Source of the DNA: Defluviitaleaceae bacterium
GTDB taxonomy: Bacteria; Bacillota; Clostridia; Lachnospirales; WRAX01
Direction: 5' to 3'
Assembly (NCBI GenBank): GCA_009781625.1
Contig: WQVI01000011.1
Coordinates: forward strand, 1 to 34,637
Length of the DNA stretch: 34,637 bases
The notes beneath the pieces are model-generated. The model was given only the letters and a program-made list of their open reading frames with translations. It made no database searches and was not told where the DNA came from. Position numbers and translations under genes: made by a program. Shown in pieces: positions 22,553 through 30,364 of the stretch; position 1 is the stretch's first letter; every line of letters begins with the position of its first letter.

Positions 22553-22768
22553 ATGAAAGATGAAATTGCGTTGAAAAACAAACTGAAAGTGGCCAGGGCT
22601 GAAAAAGGCCTTTCGCAAACCACTTTAGCAGAGATTGTGGGCGTTTCGCGCAACACAATAAGCTCTATTGAAACAGGGCAATTTTGCCCCACGGCAAAGC
22701 TGGCTCTTATCCTATGCATTGCGCTGGACAAAAAATTTGAGGATTTGTTTTACTTTGATATGCTATAA
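22553..22768 (+). CDS. XRE-family transcriptional regulator
   Basis: This 71-residue protein is nearly a bare HTH_3 domain: LKVARAEKGLSQTTLAEIVG, then VSRNTISSIETGQFCPT as the recognition helix, then LALILCIALDKKFEDLFYF. These stand-alone regulators (YozG-like) usually control the membrane-protein gene beside them. GGGGGT precedes ATG 22553. The stop TAA (22766-22768) touches the left end of a palindromic element. Confidence 0.9.
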   Translation: MKDEIALKNKLKVARAEKGLSQTTLAEIVGVSRNTISSIETGQFCPTAKLALILCIALDKKFEDLFYFDML

Positions 22769-22866
22769 CTAATCTAAGTTAAAAATCATTGAAAGCTGCC
22801 CTGCAAAACTACTTGAATCGTTGTAGATTTCGCAGCTTGCTTTCAATGTTTTAACGTAAGATTAGT
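22768..22866. repeat. 99-base palindromic element touching the regulator stop codon
   Basis: ACTAATCT..GTTAAAA..CATTGAAAGC at the left pairs with GCTTTCAATG..TTTTAAC..AGATTAGT at the right. An inner GCTGC..CTGC/GCAG..GCAGC stem also forms. It has no coding capacity. It could be a MITE remnant or a long terminator-like hairpin of the operon. Its ends differ from the CCTGT elements, and no clean target duplication is seen. Confidence 0.6.
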
Positions 22867-22929
22867 ACAATGTGGCAAACGGCTATAAAGCAGCAAAATG
22901 GGTGACCGCAAGGTTGCCCTTACTTTTTG

Positions 22930-22958
22930 TTGCTCAAAATCTTCATTCATGGTATAAT
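22930..22958 (+). promoter_or_regulatory. Promoter of yhaM
   Basis: TTGCTC (22930-22935), a 17-base spacer and a perfect TATAAT (22953-22958). A direct repeat GGCCTAatcGGCCTA lies at the predicted start of the transcript. Confidence 0.6.
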
Positions 22959-22993
22959 GTTATTGGCCTAATCGGCCTAGAATGGAGACGCTT

Positions 22994-23935
22994 ATGAGAT
23001 ACATTGAAGATTTAAAAGACGGTGAAAACATCATTGTCCATTATTTGTGCAAGAAAAAAGAGACATTAAAGACGAAAAGTGGAAAAAACTATATGTCCAT
23101 GATTTTGGGGGATAGAACGGGTACGATATCGGCCAAAGCCTGGACCCTTAACAACGACATACAAAACTTTGAGACGGGAGATTTTATCAAGGTTGAAGCA
23201 ACTGTGGTTACTTATGTTGACGATTTGCAGCTTAATGTGCGTAAAATTCGGAAATCTATGGAAGGGGAATATCTGCCTGCGGACTATATCCCAACTACTG
23301 ACAAGGATGTTAACGCCCTTTACGCCGCCGTGTGCGAGATGATACAGTCCATTGAAAATACACATATAGGACAGCTGCTAACAAATATCTTCGTAGAAAA
23401 CCAAGAGATTAAGGGGGCGTTTTTGCAACATTCTGCTGCGCGAAGTATGCATCACAGCTATATGGGCGGCCTATGCGAGCACACCCTTTCGGTTGCCCAA
23501 ATTTGCGACTTTTTAGCACCGCGCTATAAATTTGTAAACCGGGATTTGCTTATTTGCGCCGCCCTGCTGCACGATATTGGCAAGATTTATGAACTTTCGG
23601 ACTTTCCTGAAAACGACTATACCGACGATGGCAAGCTTTTGGGCCATATATACATCGGTAACGAGCTTATCGGCGAGGAAGTTGCCAAAATTGACGGCTT
23701 CCCCCCTGCGCTAAAGAGCTTGTTGCAGCATTGCATCCTTTCGCATCACGGCAAGCATGAATTTGGCTCGCCTATCTTGCCTAAAACCATGGAAGCAATG
23801 ATTTTAAGCTATGCGGACATCACCGACGCCCATGTGAAGATGGTTGAAGAGGCCTTGGAGAAAGGCCCTGCAACAAGCGAATGGGCGGGATATAATCGTG
23901 TGCTGGCTAGAGATTTACGTAAATCAAACTTTTGA
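22994..23935 (+). CDS. yhaM: 3'-5' exoribonuclease YhaM family
   Basis: The protein has 313 residues, the same length as Bacillus YhaM. An N-terminal OB fold (about 15-90; TGTISAKAWTLNNDIQNFE) binds nucleic acid. The HD domain carries MHHSYMGGLCEHTLSVAQI, LLHDIGKIYEL and SHHGKHEFGSP, the metal-binding His/Asp set. YhaM trims RNA 3' ends in Firmicutes. ATG 22994 is chosen because GGAG lies 6 bases before it; the ATG four codons upstream overlaps this site. There is no clear terminator downstream, only a small CTACG/CGTAG hairpin (23959-23973). Confidence 0.93.
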   Translation: MRYIEDLKDGENIIVHYLCKKKETLKTKSGKNYMSMILGDRTGTISAKAWTLNNDIQNFETGDFIKVEATVVTYVDDLQLNVRKIRKSMEGEYLPADYIPTTDKDVNALYAAVCEMIQSIENTHIGQLLTNIFVENQEIKGAFLQHSAARSMHHSYMGGLCEHTLSVAQICDFLAPRYKFVNRDLLICAALLHDIGKIYELSDFPENDYTDDGKLLGHIYIGNELIGEEVAKIDGFPPALKSLLQHCILSHHGKHEFGSPILPKTMEAMILSYADITDAHVKMVEEALEKGPATSEWAGYNRVLARDLRKSNF

Positions 23936-23996
23936 TACAGTTTCACACAAACTTTTGCCTACGCATGTCGTAGATATTATAGCAGAAAATTAAATT

Positions 23997-24161
23997 TAGG
24001 GCCTGTTCCCACTATAAGAAAATGCAGATTTGTGAGGCGATTTTTCGCCAATCAAGGAGCTGAGGACGACGCGTGTCTAAGGACACGCTAGGACGAAGAG
24101 ACGCAGAGTGGCGGAAATATCGACCGCAAATGTGCGTTTTCGTTAGTGGGAACAGGCCCTA
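23997..24161. mobile_element. MITE type A/B, copy A (CCTGT ends, TA target)
   Basis: GGGCCTGTTCCCACTA and its inverted copy bound a 161-base non-coding palindromic unit flanked by TA on both sides (23997-23998, 24160-24161). The inner part has smaller stems such as GCGTGTC/GACACGC (24071-24088). It is highly similar, in reverse orientation, to copy B at 30820-30999. It lies 19 bases before the traX start, so traX transcription must start in or beyond it. Confidence 0.88.
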
Positions 24162-24180
24162 GCATGAAAGAGGAGAAAAA

Positions 24181-25002
24181 ATGAAAATATTATCTTTTGA
24201 CGCTTACACCCTGAAATGGATTGCTGTTGTTGGCATGATTGCAAACCACGTTGCCATAGGCCTTGCCCCCGCCTTGCCCCTTGCCCCTTTGCTTATTTTG
24301 TACGCTGCCGGCGGCCTTACCTACGTTATAATGGCGTATTTTGTGGTAGAGGGATATAGGCATACCTCAAACTTAAAGAAATATATTGGGCGGCTGTTTA
24401 TATTTGGCCTTATTGCTCAAGCGTTTCACCCCACGGTGTTAGGTGTAACAGATATGATGGGCACAGGATTTTTCTTAAACATTATGTTCACCATCATCCT
24501 AAGCCTGTTTGTGCTACTTATGTACGACAAGATTAAAATTCGCTTTTTGTTCTGGCTTTTGTTTGTTGTGGCGTGTTTTGTAGCTATGTTTATGGATTTG
24601 GCTTTTGTAGGTGTTTTGGTGCCTGTTTTGTATTATGCCATTAAAAAAGAAGGCCTAAGACGCACTTTGCCTGGCATTATTGCTGGCACTATTTTTGGGG
24701 TGCTTGGGTTGCTTAGCGCGTTGGCTCCGCTAATTTACCTTCTTACAGGCGAGCTTGCCGTAGAAGTTTACGCAGCCGCAGAAATGACCGGATTATCCAT
24801 AGAATTAATGGTGGCTACGCCAGTATTTGCTATTGGTTGCTTCTTGGGCGCCATCCTAATTCGCAATTACAATGGCGAAAGAGGAAAGCGTGCAAAATGG
24901 CTGTTTTATGTGGCGTATCCCCTGCATTTGGCGGTTATAGCCGCAATTATGGTTATTATGGGGCTTGCAACATTCAATTTATTTGGATTTATTTCGTTTT
25001 AA
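24181..25002 (+). CDS. TraX family membrane protein
   Basis: The protein has 273 residues with about eight membrane helices. The N-terminus LSFDAYTLKWIAVVGMIANH and later YVIMAYFVVEGYRHTSN followed by RLFIFGLIAQ are the TraX signature (F-plasmid pilin N-acetyltransferase relatives). Near the end WLFYVAYPLHLAVIA is the conserved FYxxYPxHL motif. Chromosomal TraX proteins are common in Clostridia and probably acetylate an envelope component; the target is unknown. AGAGGAG precedes ATG 24181. There is no conjugation gene nearby. Confidence 0.88.
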   Translation: MKILSFDAYTLKWIAVVGMIANHVAIGLAPALPLAPLLILYAAGGLTYVIMAYFVVEGYRHTSNLKKYIGRLFIFGLIAQAFHPTVLGVTDMMGTGFFLNIMFTIILSLFVLLMYDKIKIRFLFWLLFVVACFVAMFMDLAFVGVLVPVLYYAIKKEGLRRTLPGIIAGTIFGVLGLLSALAPLIYLLTGELAVEVYAAAEMTGLSIELMVATPVFAIGCFLGAILIRNYNGERGKRAKWLFYVAYPLHLAVIAAIMVIMGLATFNLFGFISF

Positions 25003-25041
25003 TTGTACCAGACCTTTGCCTGCACATATCGTAGGTTATTG

Positions 25042-25445
25042 TAGGAGGTATCGGTTTGAGATAAGCTTAAAATGCTGGGGACTTATCCTTGCATTTTTTG
25101 TCTTCAATATACTGCCAATGTTAGAACCTGTTTACTATCTCCATTCCGACGCCTTTTCGGCTTATTTTCCCCATGGCCGCGTTGCGCGCTCCTAGCAGAT
25201 ATCTATATAATATGCGTCGTCGCGCGCGCCTTGCCCTGGGAAAAAACCCTCGAAAATTCGCCGAAAGCGAGATAGTAAACAGGTTCTTAGGAATTGTTGC
25301 GGTTTTATTTGCAGCAGTAGAATACTTTTCACTTGGCGTTATCGCCGCGTATATCATGAATATAATATCAAACTGTCTAATTGTGCTTTTTGCGCGCAAA
25401 CATTTGCCTAAAGGCAGATATCAGCATAGGCATGTTAGAGAATAG
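25042..25445 (+). pseudogene. Small membrane-protein gene split by MITE C1
   Basis: Upstream of the element one frame reads FEISLKCWGLILAFFVF then NILPML; downstream another reads LGIVAVLFAAVEYFSLGV through RKHLPKGRYQHRHVRE and stop at 25445. Removing the element and one copy of the TTA duplication rejoins them in frame as ..LPM-L-GIVAVLF.., giving a two- or three-helix membrane protein. An AGGAGGT (about 25043) lies before it, but the TTG behind that site runs into TGAGATAA out of frame, so the start is also damaged. The family is not recognised. Confidence 0.6.
25124..25286. mobile_element. MITE type C, copy 1 (GAACCTGT ends, TTA duplication)
   Basis: GAACCTGTTTACTATCTC and its inverted copy bound a 163-base unit, flanked by TTA at 25121-25123 and 25287-25289. 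The arms are identical to copy 2 (27812-27974) over about 70 bases on each side, but the central ~22 bases differ while still able to form a hairpin tip. Ends and a TNA target resemble IS5-family elements (IS1031/ISL2 groups). ORFs crossing it are not genes. Confidence 0.88.
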
Positions 25446-25455
25446 GAGAATAATA

Positions 25456-26190
25456 ATGAAAAAAAGAATTTTTGGGTTTATGACACTTATGACAGCCGCT
25501 GTCATGATACTTAGCGGCTGCGCTACTGTAGGGGCTAGCGTCATCCGCGGGGCGGGGCCTGTTGTTTCACAAACCTTTGATGTGGGCAACTTTACAGATG
25601 TCAGTGTTGGCGGCTCGCGCATAGTGATTTTCCGCGAAGCGGCTGAACATTCTGTTACCATAGAAATGCAAGAGAGTTTATTTGAATATCTAACCCTTGA
25701 AGTACGTGGCGGCACACTGCATGTAGGCCAGCGCGCGGGCGTTGGCATTGACTTTGGCCGTTATAGCCCAAGGGTATACATCTACGCGCCCAGCCTTGAA
25801 GGGATAAACCTTAGCGGCAGCAGCAATACCGAGGGCTGGGACAAAATTTTTGCCCAAAACTTTTTCGTTAGTGCAAGCGGGTCAAGCAGTATTGACATCG
25901 CCTTAGAGGTTGAGACGCTTGAGATGCATCTGTCCGGTTCTTCAAGGGCTACCCTTATAGGAAGTGCAGATGATGTTGATATCTCTCTCAGCGGTTCTAG
26001 CAGGGTTTTGGCTGAAGATTTACAAGCCGGCAGTGTGGACGTGGGCTCATCAGGCTCTGCCCGTGTGTATATTGCAGTTTCGGATAGCCTAAATGTTAAC
26101 GGCAGCGGCTCCAGTCGTGTACGTTACGCAGGCAATCCTTCCGTCAGCGTCAGAACATCCGGCTCATCCTCGGTTAGTCCAATAAATTAG
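25456..26190 (+). CDS. Surface lipoprotein with DUF2807 (GIN) beta-helix domain
   Basis: The protein has 244 residues from ATG 25456 (AGGAG upstream). The signal peptide MKKRIFGFMTLMTAAVMILS ends in the lipobox LSGC, so the mature protein is lipid-anchored. The rest is the GIN/DUF2807 fold: VSQTFDVGNFTDVSVGGSR at the start, then repeated G-S-S rungs (LSGSSNTEG, SASGSSSIDI, LSGSSRATL, LSGSSRVLA, NGSGSSRVRY, TSGSSSVSP). The serine-rich repeats look like a parallel beta-helix. The function is unknown; relatives are suspected adhesion or envelope-sensing proteins. It is 12 bases from the next lipoprotein gene. Confidence 0.88.
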   Translation: MKKRIFGFMTLMTAAVMILSGCATVGASVIRGAGPVVSQTFDVGNFTDVSVGGSRIVIFREAAEHSVTIEMQESLFEYLTLEVRGGTLHVGQRAGVGIDFGRYSPRVYIYAPSLEGINLSGSSNTEGWDKIFAQNFFVSASGSSSIDIALEVETLEMHLSGSSRATLIGSADDVDISLSGSSRVLAEDLQAGSVDVGSSGSARVYIAVSDSLNVNGSGSSRVRYAGNPSVSVRTSGSSSVSPIN

Positions 26191-26202
26191 GGAGAATTAA
26201 AT

Positions 26203-27024
26203 ATGAGAAAAAACAAATCAAAAATCTTGGCTGTTTGCGTTATGATAATGATGGCGTTTTCGCTGGCATCATGCGGAATATCAAGAACCATCATAGACGT
26301 TATCGACACCGTTGAAGAAATTGCCGATGCCGTAAATGAAGGCGTGGGTATTATTATGCAAGGAGTTACGAGCTTTGCCATTGACGAGATGGGCGGCGGC
26401 CCCATTGTAAATCTTGTCGCGGATATAGAGCCGGGCGGGGATTTGTACGTTAGCCTTGCAAACAATGCCATAAGCATCCGCACACATGGGGAAGATACCA
26501 TACGTGTTGATTTTAGCCCACCTACTACAGGGAATTACGTAGTCCCCGAAGGCTCATTTAATAGAGCCGAAAACCGCCTTGAAATTACAGAAGAGCCGAT
26601 GACTGGCTTTATTAGCACTGAAGACCGTCCCGGCGTTGTGCATATTTATTTGCCGCAAAACGCTGCCGCACATAGCCTTATAAACCTAAGCACCGCCAAC
26701 GGGGCCGTAAGAATTATAGGCGATGGCCTTGCCCTTGCAGAATCTGTTTCGATAACAATAACCAATGGCATGGTAGAGCTGCGGTTTTTTAACGCTGATG
26801 ATATTACCATAAACGCTACAAATGGCACCATAAGCGGAAGCGGCCTTGCGGTAGGCAATTTGGAAATGCGTACTACAAACGGCATCATCACCTTGATGGA
26901 TTCGGATATTTCAGGCGACCTTACAGCCAGAACCACCTCCGGCGGCGTTACGCTGACAAATGTGGATGCAAACATGGACAGGGCAGATTTAAATGCCGTA
27001 AATGGCATTGTAACTGTGCGATAG
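26203..27024 (+). CDS. Lipoprotein with DUF4097 beta-strand repeats
   Basis: The protein has 273 residues. The signal peptide ends with the lipobox LASC (about residue 24). A short helical stalk (IDVIDTVEEIADAVNEGVG) leads into beta-strand repeats typical of DUF4097: LSTANGAVRI, ITITNGMVEL, INATNGTISG, MRTTNGIITL, ARTTSGGVTL, LNAVNGIVTV. Each rung is a T/A-N-G turn. GGGAG precedes ATG 26203. The pairing with a DUF2807 lipoprotein suggests a two-part surface structure; this is inference. The function is unknown. Confidence 0.86.
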   Translation: MRKNKSKILAVCVMIMMAFSLASCGISRTIIDVIDTVEEIADAVNEGVGIIMQGVTSFAIDEMGGGPIVNLVADIEPGGDLYVSLANNAISIRTHGEDTIRVDFSPPTTGNYVVPEGSFNRAENRLEITEEPMTGFISTEDRPGVVHIYLPQNAAAHSLINLSTANGAVRIIGDGLALAESVSITITNGMVELRFFNADDITINATNGTISGSGLAVGNLEMRTTNGIITLMDSDISGDLTARTTSGGVTLTNVDANMDRADLNAVNGIVTVR

Positions 27025-27038
27025 AGAGGGCGAAGCTA

Positions 27039-27797
27039 ATGGAAAGAGATGATATCGTCTACACAAAGGCAGTGCAGCAAATATTTGAAGCATCCAAGAA
27101 GGCACAGGACAGCTTTAAGTATTTTTGGCGAGAATTGTGCTGGGATAGGCGCAGGATAGTAACTGCGCTTAACTTGGCCTGTGTAAAAGCAGAATTTCAA
27201 CAAGAAAACCACCCAAACCCACCTATATCAGAATTTATGTGGATTGCGGATGTTGATTTTGATGGAATATGCGTAAAGGGCTATTTGATAAGCAGCCCCC
27301 ATGAGCTAACCAATATCAAGCAGGGTGACTTTGTAGAAATTCCTCTTAACGAAATTAACGACTGGCTGTTTGCCATAGATACAAAAACCTATGGCGGCTT
27401 TACAATTCAAGTGATGCGGGAAGAAATGGGCGAAGAAGATAGAAAGGCCCATGATGAGGCATGGGGTCTGGACTTTGGCCATTATAACAAAGTTTTAGTG
27501 GCCTACCAGCAAGACGAGCATCCCGAAAACTTAATAGAGCACCCCATGAGCATTAATATGAAAGAGAAGTTTGAGGAATTTTTGGTCCAGCATCCTAACG
27601 AAGTAACACATAAGGATGAGGCCGGCTATACAATGCTGCATCGCGAGGCAATAGCTGGAAATAAGACGATTGTGGAAGTGCTGATGCAAATGGGCGCGGA
27701 TGTTAATGCAAAAACAAATAATGGCCATACTGCCCTTGATTTTGCTGAAAAGCTGAAATGGGAGCATTTAATACCCATTTTACGGAAAGCGACATAG
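27039..27797 (+). CDS. DUF2314 domain protein with C-terminal ankyrin repeats
   Basis: The protein has 252 residues with no signal peptide, so it is cytosolic. Residues about 40-145 match DUF2314 (MWIADVDFDGICVKGYLI, then IKQGDFVEIPLNEINDWLF and YGGFTIQVMREEM). Residues about 185-252 hold two ankyrin units (KDEAGYTMLHREAIAGNKTI and NNGHTALDFAEKL). DUF2314-ankyrin fusions occur sporadically, often among immunity-like or polymorphic-toxin neighbourhood proteins, but no toxin is visible here. It is 14 bases downstream of the DUF4097 gene and followed within 14 bases by MITE C2. Confidence 0.8.
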   Translation: MERDDIVYTKAVQQIFEASKKAQDSFKYFWRELCWDRRRIVTALNLACVKAEFQQENHPNPPISEFMWIADVDFDGICVKGYLISSPHELTNIKQGDFVEIPLNEINDWLFAIDTKTYGGFTIQVMREEMGEEDRKAHDEAWGLDFGHYNKVLVAYQQDEHPENLIEHPMSINMKEKFEEFLVQHPNEVTHKDEAGYTMLHREAIAGNKTIVEVLMQMGADVNAKTNNGHTALDFAEKLKWEHLIPILRKAT

Positions 27798-27811
27798 CTG
27801 TATAGACACAA

Positions 27812-27974
27812 GAACCTGTTTACTATCTCCATTCCGACGCCTTTTCGGCTTATTTTCCCCATGGCCGCGTTGCGCGCTCCTAACATATAGTTACGTTATA
27901 TGCGTCGTCGCGTGCGCCTTGCCCTGGGAAAAAACCCTCGAAAATTCGCCGAAAGCGAGATAGTAAACAGGCTC
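27812..27974. mobile_element. MITE type C, copy 2
   Basis: A 163-base direct repeat of the element at 25124-25286, with the same GAACCTGT end on the left and a GAGCCTGT variant on the right. Flanks are CAA and AAA, so the duplication has decayed or differs. Together the two copies bracket the DUF2807-DUF4097-DUF2314 cassette as direct repeats, which could recombine and delete it. Confidence 0.87.
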
Positions 27975-28001
27975 AAAATTATTATATGAGGGGGAATACA
28001 T

Positions 28002-28553
28002 ATGTTTTGCCCAAACTGCGGGAACAAGCTGGATAATGCTCAAGGGACGCTTTGCCCAAGCTGCGAGGCGCAGGTAGCGGCGCAATATCAAGATCCGCAA
28101 ACGGCAATGCCAATATCCAAACCTGCCGGTAAAGGCAAATTGCTGCTAATCATCATTATTGCCGCTGTTGTAATAATAACATCTGTGGCAATAGCCGCTT
28201 TCGCCTTTTCAAACAGAGAAGATGACAGAATTGTTGGCTCGTGGGTGCTTGTAGAGATACAAGGAGATTACGCATCCGACCTTGACTTCTTCATAGGCCT
28301 TATGGAAACTTTTTATCCGGATGGAACCGGCGTCAGCTACTTCCCTCTTCCCGGCGGCCTTCCCCATGAGGGCAGTTGGTTTACTTGGACGATACGCGGA
28401 AATTATGTGACAATGGTTTCAGATTTTGATGAGGATGATATTGTTGTACAGAGATTTCGGATAACAGACTCGAGACTTATCACTAATCATATATCTATTG
28501 ACTCCGAAATTTCGGAGCCTGATACGACATGGATTTGGGATAGAATAGATTAA
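28002..28553 (+). CDS. Zinc-ribbon membrane protein with extracytoplasmic lipocalin-like domain
   Basis: The protein has 183 residues. The N-terminus MFCPNCGNKLDNAQGTLCPS then CEAQ is a four-cysteine zinc ribbon, followed by one membrane helix (about 47-70) and an outer domain starting DDRIVGSWVLVEI. FYPDGTGVSYF, then GSWFTWTIRGNYVTMV and FRITDSRLI, resemble the DUF5640/lipocalin-like 'G-W' domains of Clostridia. GAGGGGG precedes ATG 28002. MITE C2 ends 27 bases upstream, so the original promoter region has been altered. Confidence 0.82.
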   Translation: MFCPNCGNKLDNAQGTLCPSCEAQVAAQYQDPQTAMPISKPAGKGKLLLIIIIAAVVIITSVAIAAFAFSNREDDRIVGSWVLVEIQGDYASDLDFFIGLMETFYPDGTGVSYFPLPGGLPHEGSWFTWTIRGNYVTMVSDFDEDDIVVQRFRITDSRLITNHISIDSEISEPDTTWIWDRID

Positions 28554-28596
28554 GGCATGTTTATGCTAATGGCTGTGTACTTTATCAGGAGGTACT

Positions 28597-30048
28597 ATGC
28601 GCACAAAAAAACCATATGTATTGTCTGCGGCGATAGCAATCCTCTTGGCGGGGGTTGCTTTTGCTGTATTTTGGGTGATAGATCATGCTGTTGCGGTGGG
28701 TGATGAAAATTATGAGATGACGGCAAATAAACCCTCACCCATACCCACGCCGGTGCCCACGCCCACACCTACCCCCACGCCCACGCCGATACCAACCCCA
28801 ACCCCGCCGCCACAGATACACAACGCCACCTTCGCATTTGTCGGCGACATTATGGGGCATATAGAGCAACTTAACGCTGCACGCGTAAGCCCCGGAGTGT
28901 ATGATTTTAACTATGTCTTCCGCTATGTCACACGCTATTTTGATGCCGCGGATTTTTCAATTGGCAACTTAGAAACCACCATCGTGGGTCCAGAGCTTGG
29001 CTTTGCGGGCTGGCCCCTGTTTCGCTCGCCCATTGCTCTTGCAGAGGCCATACAAAATGCGGGCATCTCTTTTTTGACGACGGGCAACAACCACAGCTTT
29101 GACGCAGGAGCTGATGGTGTGATACAGACGATAGAGGCCCTTGATTATCTGGGGATACCATACACGGGCACTTTTCTTGCATATGAAGAGAGGGACGACA
29201 TCACTATCATAGAGGTAAACGGCATTACCTTCGCCCTTATTTCCCTCACATATTCCACCAACGCCATATCGCTGGATGCAGACGGCCGTATGATGCTGGA
29301 CCAAACTTGGTGGTGCCGCGGTGAAATGAATTGGATGGTGAAGTACATATATCATGATAGGGTGGGGCAGTCGGTTATTGATTACGAGCTTATTGCCGAT
29401 ACCATCGCCCGCGCAAGGGCCCAAGATGTGGATTTTGTTGTGGTGCTGCCCCATATCGGGCAGGAATATTACGGCACGATGGGCAACCCGCGGGATACTT
29501 TTGATGTGGACACCGATATAAGATGGTATCATTGGATGCGCACCATAAACTTTATGCTGGAAGCCGGTGCGGATATTATCATGAGCAGCCACCCGCACAC
29601 CCTCTTGCCTGCCGAATTTGTTTATGTGACGGAAGATGACGGCACAGTACGCCGCGCTTTTGTGGCATATTCCATGGCCAATTTTGTGTCCGCGCAACGC
29701 ACCAGGCCGCGAGAGGCCAGCGCGATTTTTTACTTGGACTTTGAAAAGGTGGAAGGCCAGCGTGCCACAATTACAGGCGCATATTATGTGCCCATATGGG
29801 TGCAAGGCCGCGATTTTAGCATCTTCCCCGTCACTTATACCTTAGAAAGGGTAGCGGAAGGGGATAGCTTGGGCCTGCGCGACGCTGAAATAACGCGCAT
29901 AAGGCAAGTGCAGCTTGATGTGACACATATGCTGTCGGGCCAACCAATATCTATGGAAGATATGCAGCCAAAATATGAGATAACAAGAGCAAGAACAATA
30001 GATGAGATGCCGGGGCTTGCCATATGGGGCAGTCTGCCTTGGCGATGA
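28597..30048 (+). CDS. CapA family protein (PGA_cap metallophosphatase-like)
   Basis: The protein has 483 residues. One N-terminal membrane anchor (about 8-30) is followed by a Pro-Thr linker of alternating TP units (about 47-71). The PGA_cap domain then has FAFVGDIMGH, FSIGNLETTIVG, LTTGNNHSFDAG and DFVVVLPHIGQEYYG, with MSSHPHTLLP near the end of the catalytic core. These are the metal-site motifs of CapA/PgsA proteins. Relatives act in poly-gamma-glutamate synthesis or release; without capBC nearby the role is open. AGGAGG precedes ATG 28597. Confidence 0.88.
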   Translation: MRTKKPYVLSAAIAILLAGVAFAVFWVIDHAVAVGDENYEMTANKPSPIPTPVPTPTPTPTPTPIPTPTPPPQIHNATFAFVGDIMGHIEQLNAARVSPGVYDFNYVFRYVTRYFDAADFSIGNLETTIVGPELGFAGWPLFRSPIALAEAIQNAGISFLTTGNNHSFDAGADGVIQTIEALDYLGIPYTGTFLAYEERDDITIIEVNGITFALISLTYSTNAISLDADGRMMLDQTWWCRGEMNWMVKYIYHDRVGQSVIDYELIADTIARARAQDVDFVVVLPHIGQEYYGTMGNPRDTFDVDTDIRWYHWMRTINFMLEAGADIIMSSHPHTLLPAEFVYVTEDDGTVRRAFVAYSMANFVSAQRTRPREASAIFYLDFEKVEGQRATITGAYYVPIWVQGRDFSIFPVTYTLERVAEGDSLGLRDAEITRIRQVQLDVTHMLSGQPISMEDMQPKYEITRARTIDEMPGLAIWGSLPWR

Positions 30049-30067
30049 TGGGATTGAATTTGTGGCT

Positions 30068-30364
30068 ATGAAAGACGATAAAACCATTTCCGCCAGCGAA
30101 ATAAACCGCTATTTGTTTTGCAATTATCAATGGTATTACGAGCGCAAATACGGCTTGACAGAGCTTAGGCGACGCAAAAAAGAGCATCTGGAAGAGATGG
30201 GCATCACGCCGGATGAAAACAGCCCCATCATGCGGGGACTTGCTTTTCACGCCCGTTTTGGGCGATGGCGATGGCTTAAAGTGGCCTATAAATGGCTGCG
30301 CACCATAGCCCTAATTGCTGCCTTCATCTTTTTTCTGCTGTTTTTTGGGATAGTGGTGATATGA
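30068..30364 (+). CDS. N-terminal half of a split Cas4-like nuclease, with membrane helix
   Basis: The protein has 98 residues. ISASEINRYLFCNYQWYYER matches the N-terminus of Cas4/RecB-like PD-(D/E)XK nucleases, where C18 would be the first Fe-S cysteine. The RGLAFHARFGR segment matches the next conserved RG-xxH motif. A membrane helix follows (about 78-98: TIALIAAFIFFLLFFGIVVI) and the frame stops at once. The rest of the nuclease is in the next ORF, overlapping by ATGA. The ribosome site before ATG 30068 is weak, so translation may continue from capA 19 bases upstream. Confidence 0.65.
   Translation: MKDDKTISASEINRYLFCNYQWYYERKYGLTELRRRKKEHLEEMGITPDENSPIMRGLAFHARFGRWRWLKVAYKWLRTIALIAAFIFFLLFFGIVVI

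Noticed and set aside
25072-25399. Several short reading frames across 25072-25399 and 27626-28100
   Set aside because: They are translations of the palindromic MITE type C arms on both strands, without ribosome sites or protein-like composition.
28738-28812. Repeat tract in the CapA gene as a possible minisatellite or CRISPR-like array
   Set aside because: It simply encodes a Pro-Thr linker with degenerate CCCACGCC-like units inside an intact frame.
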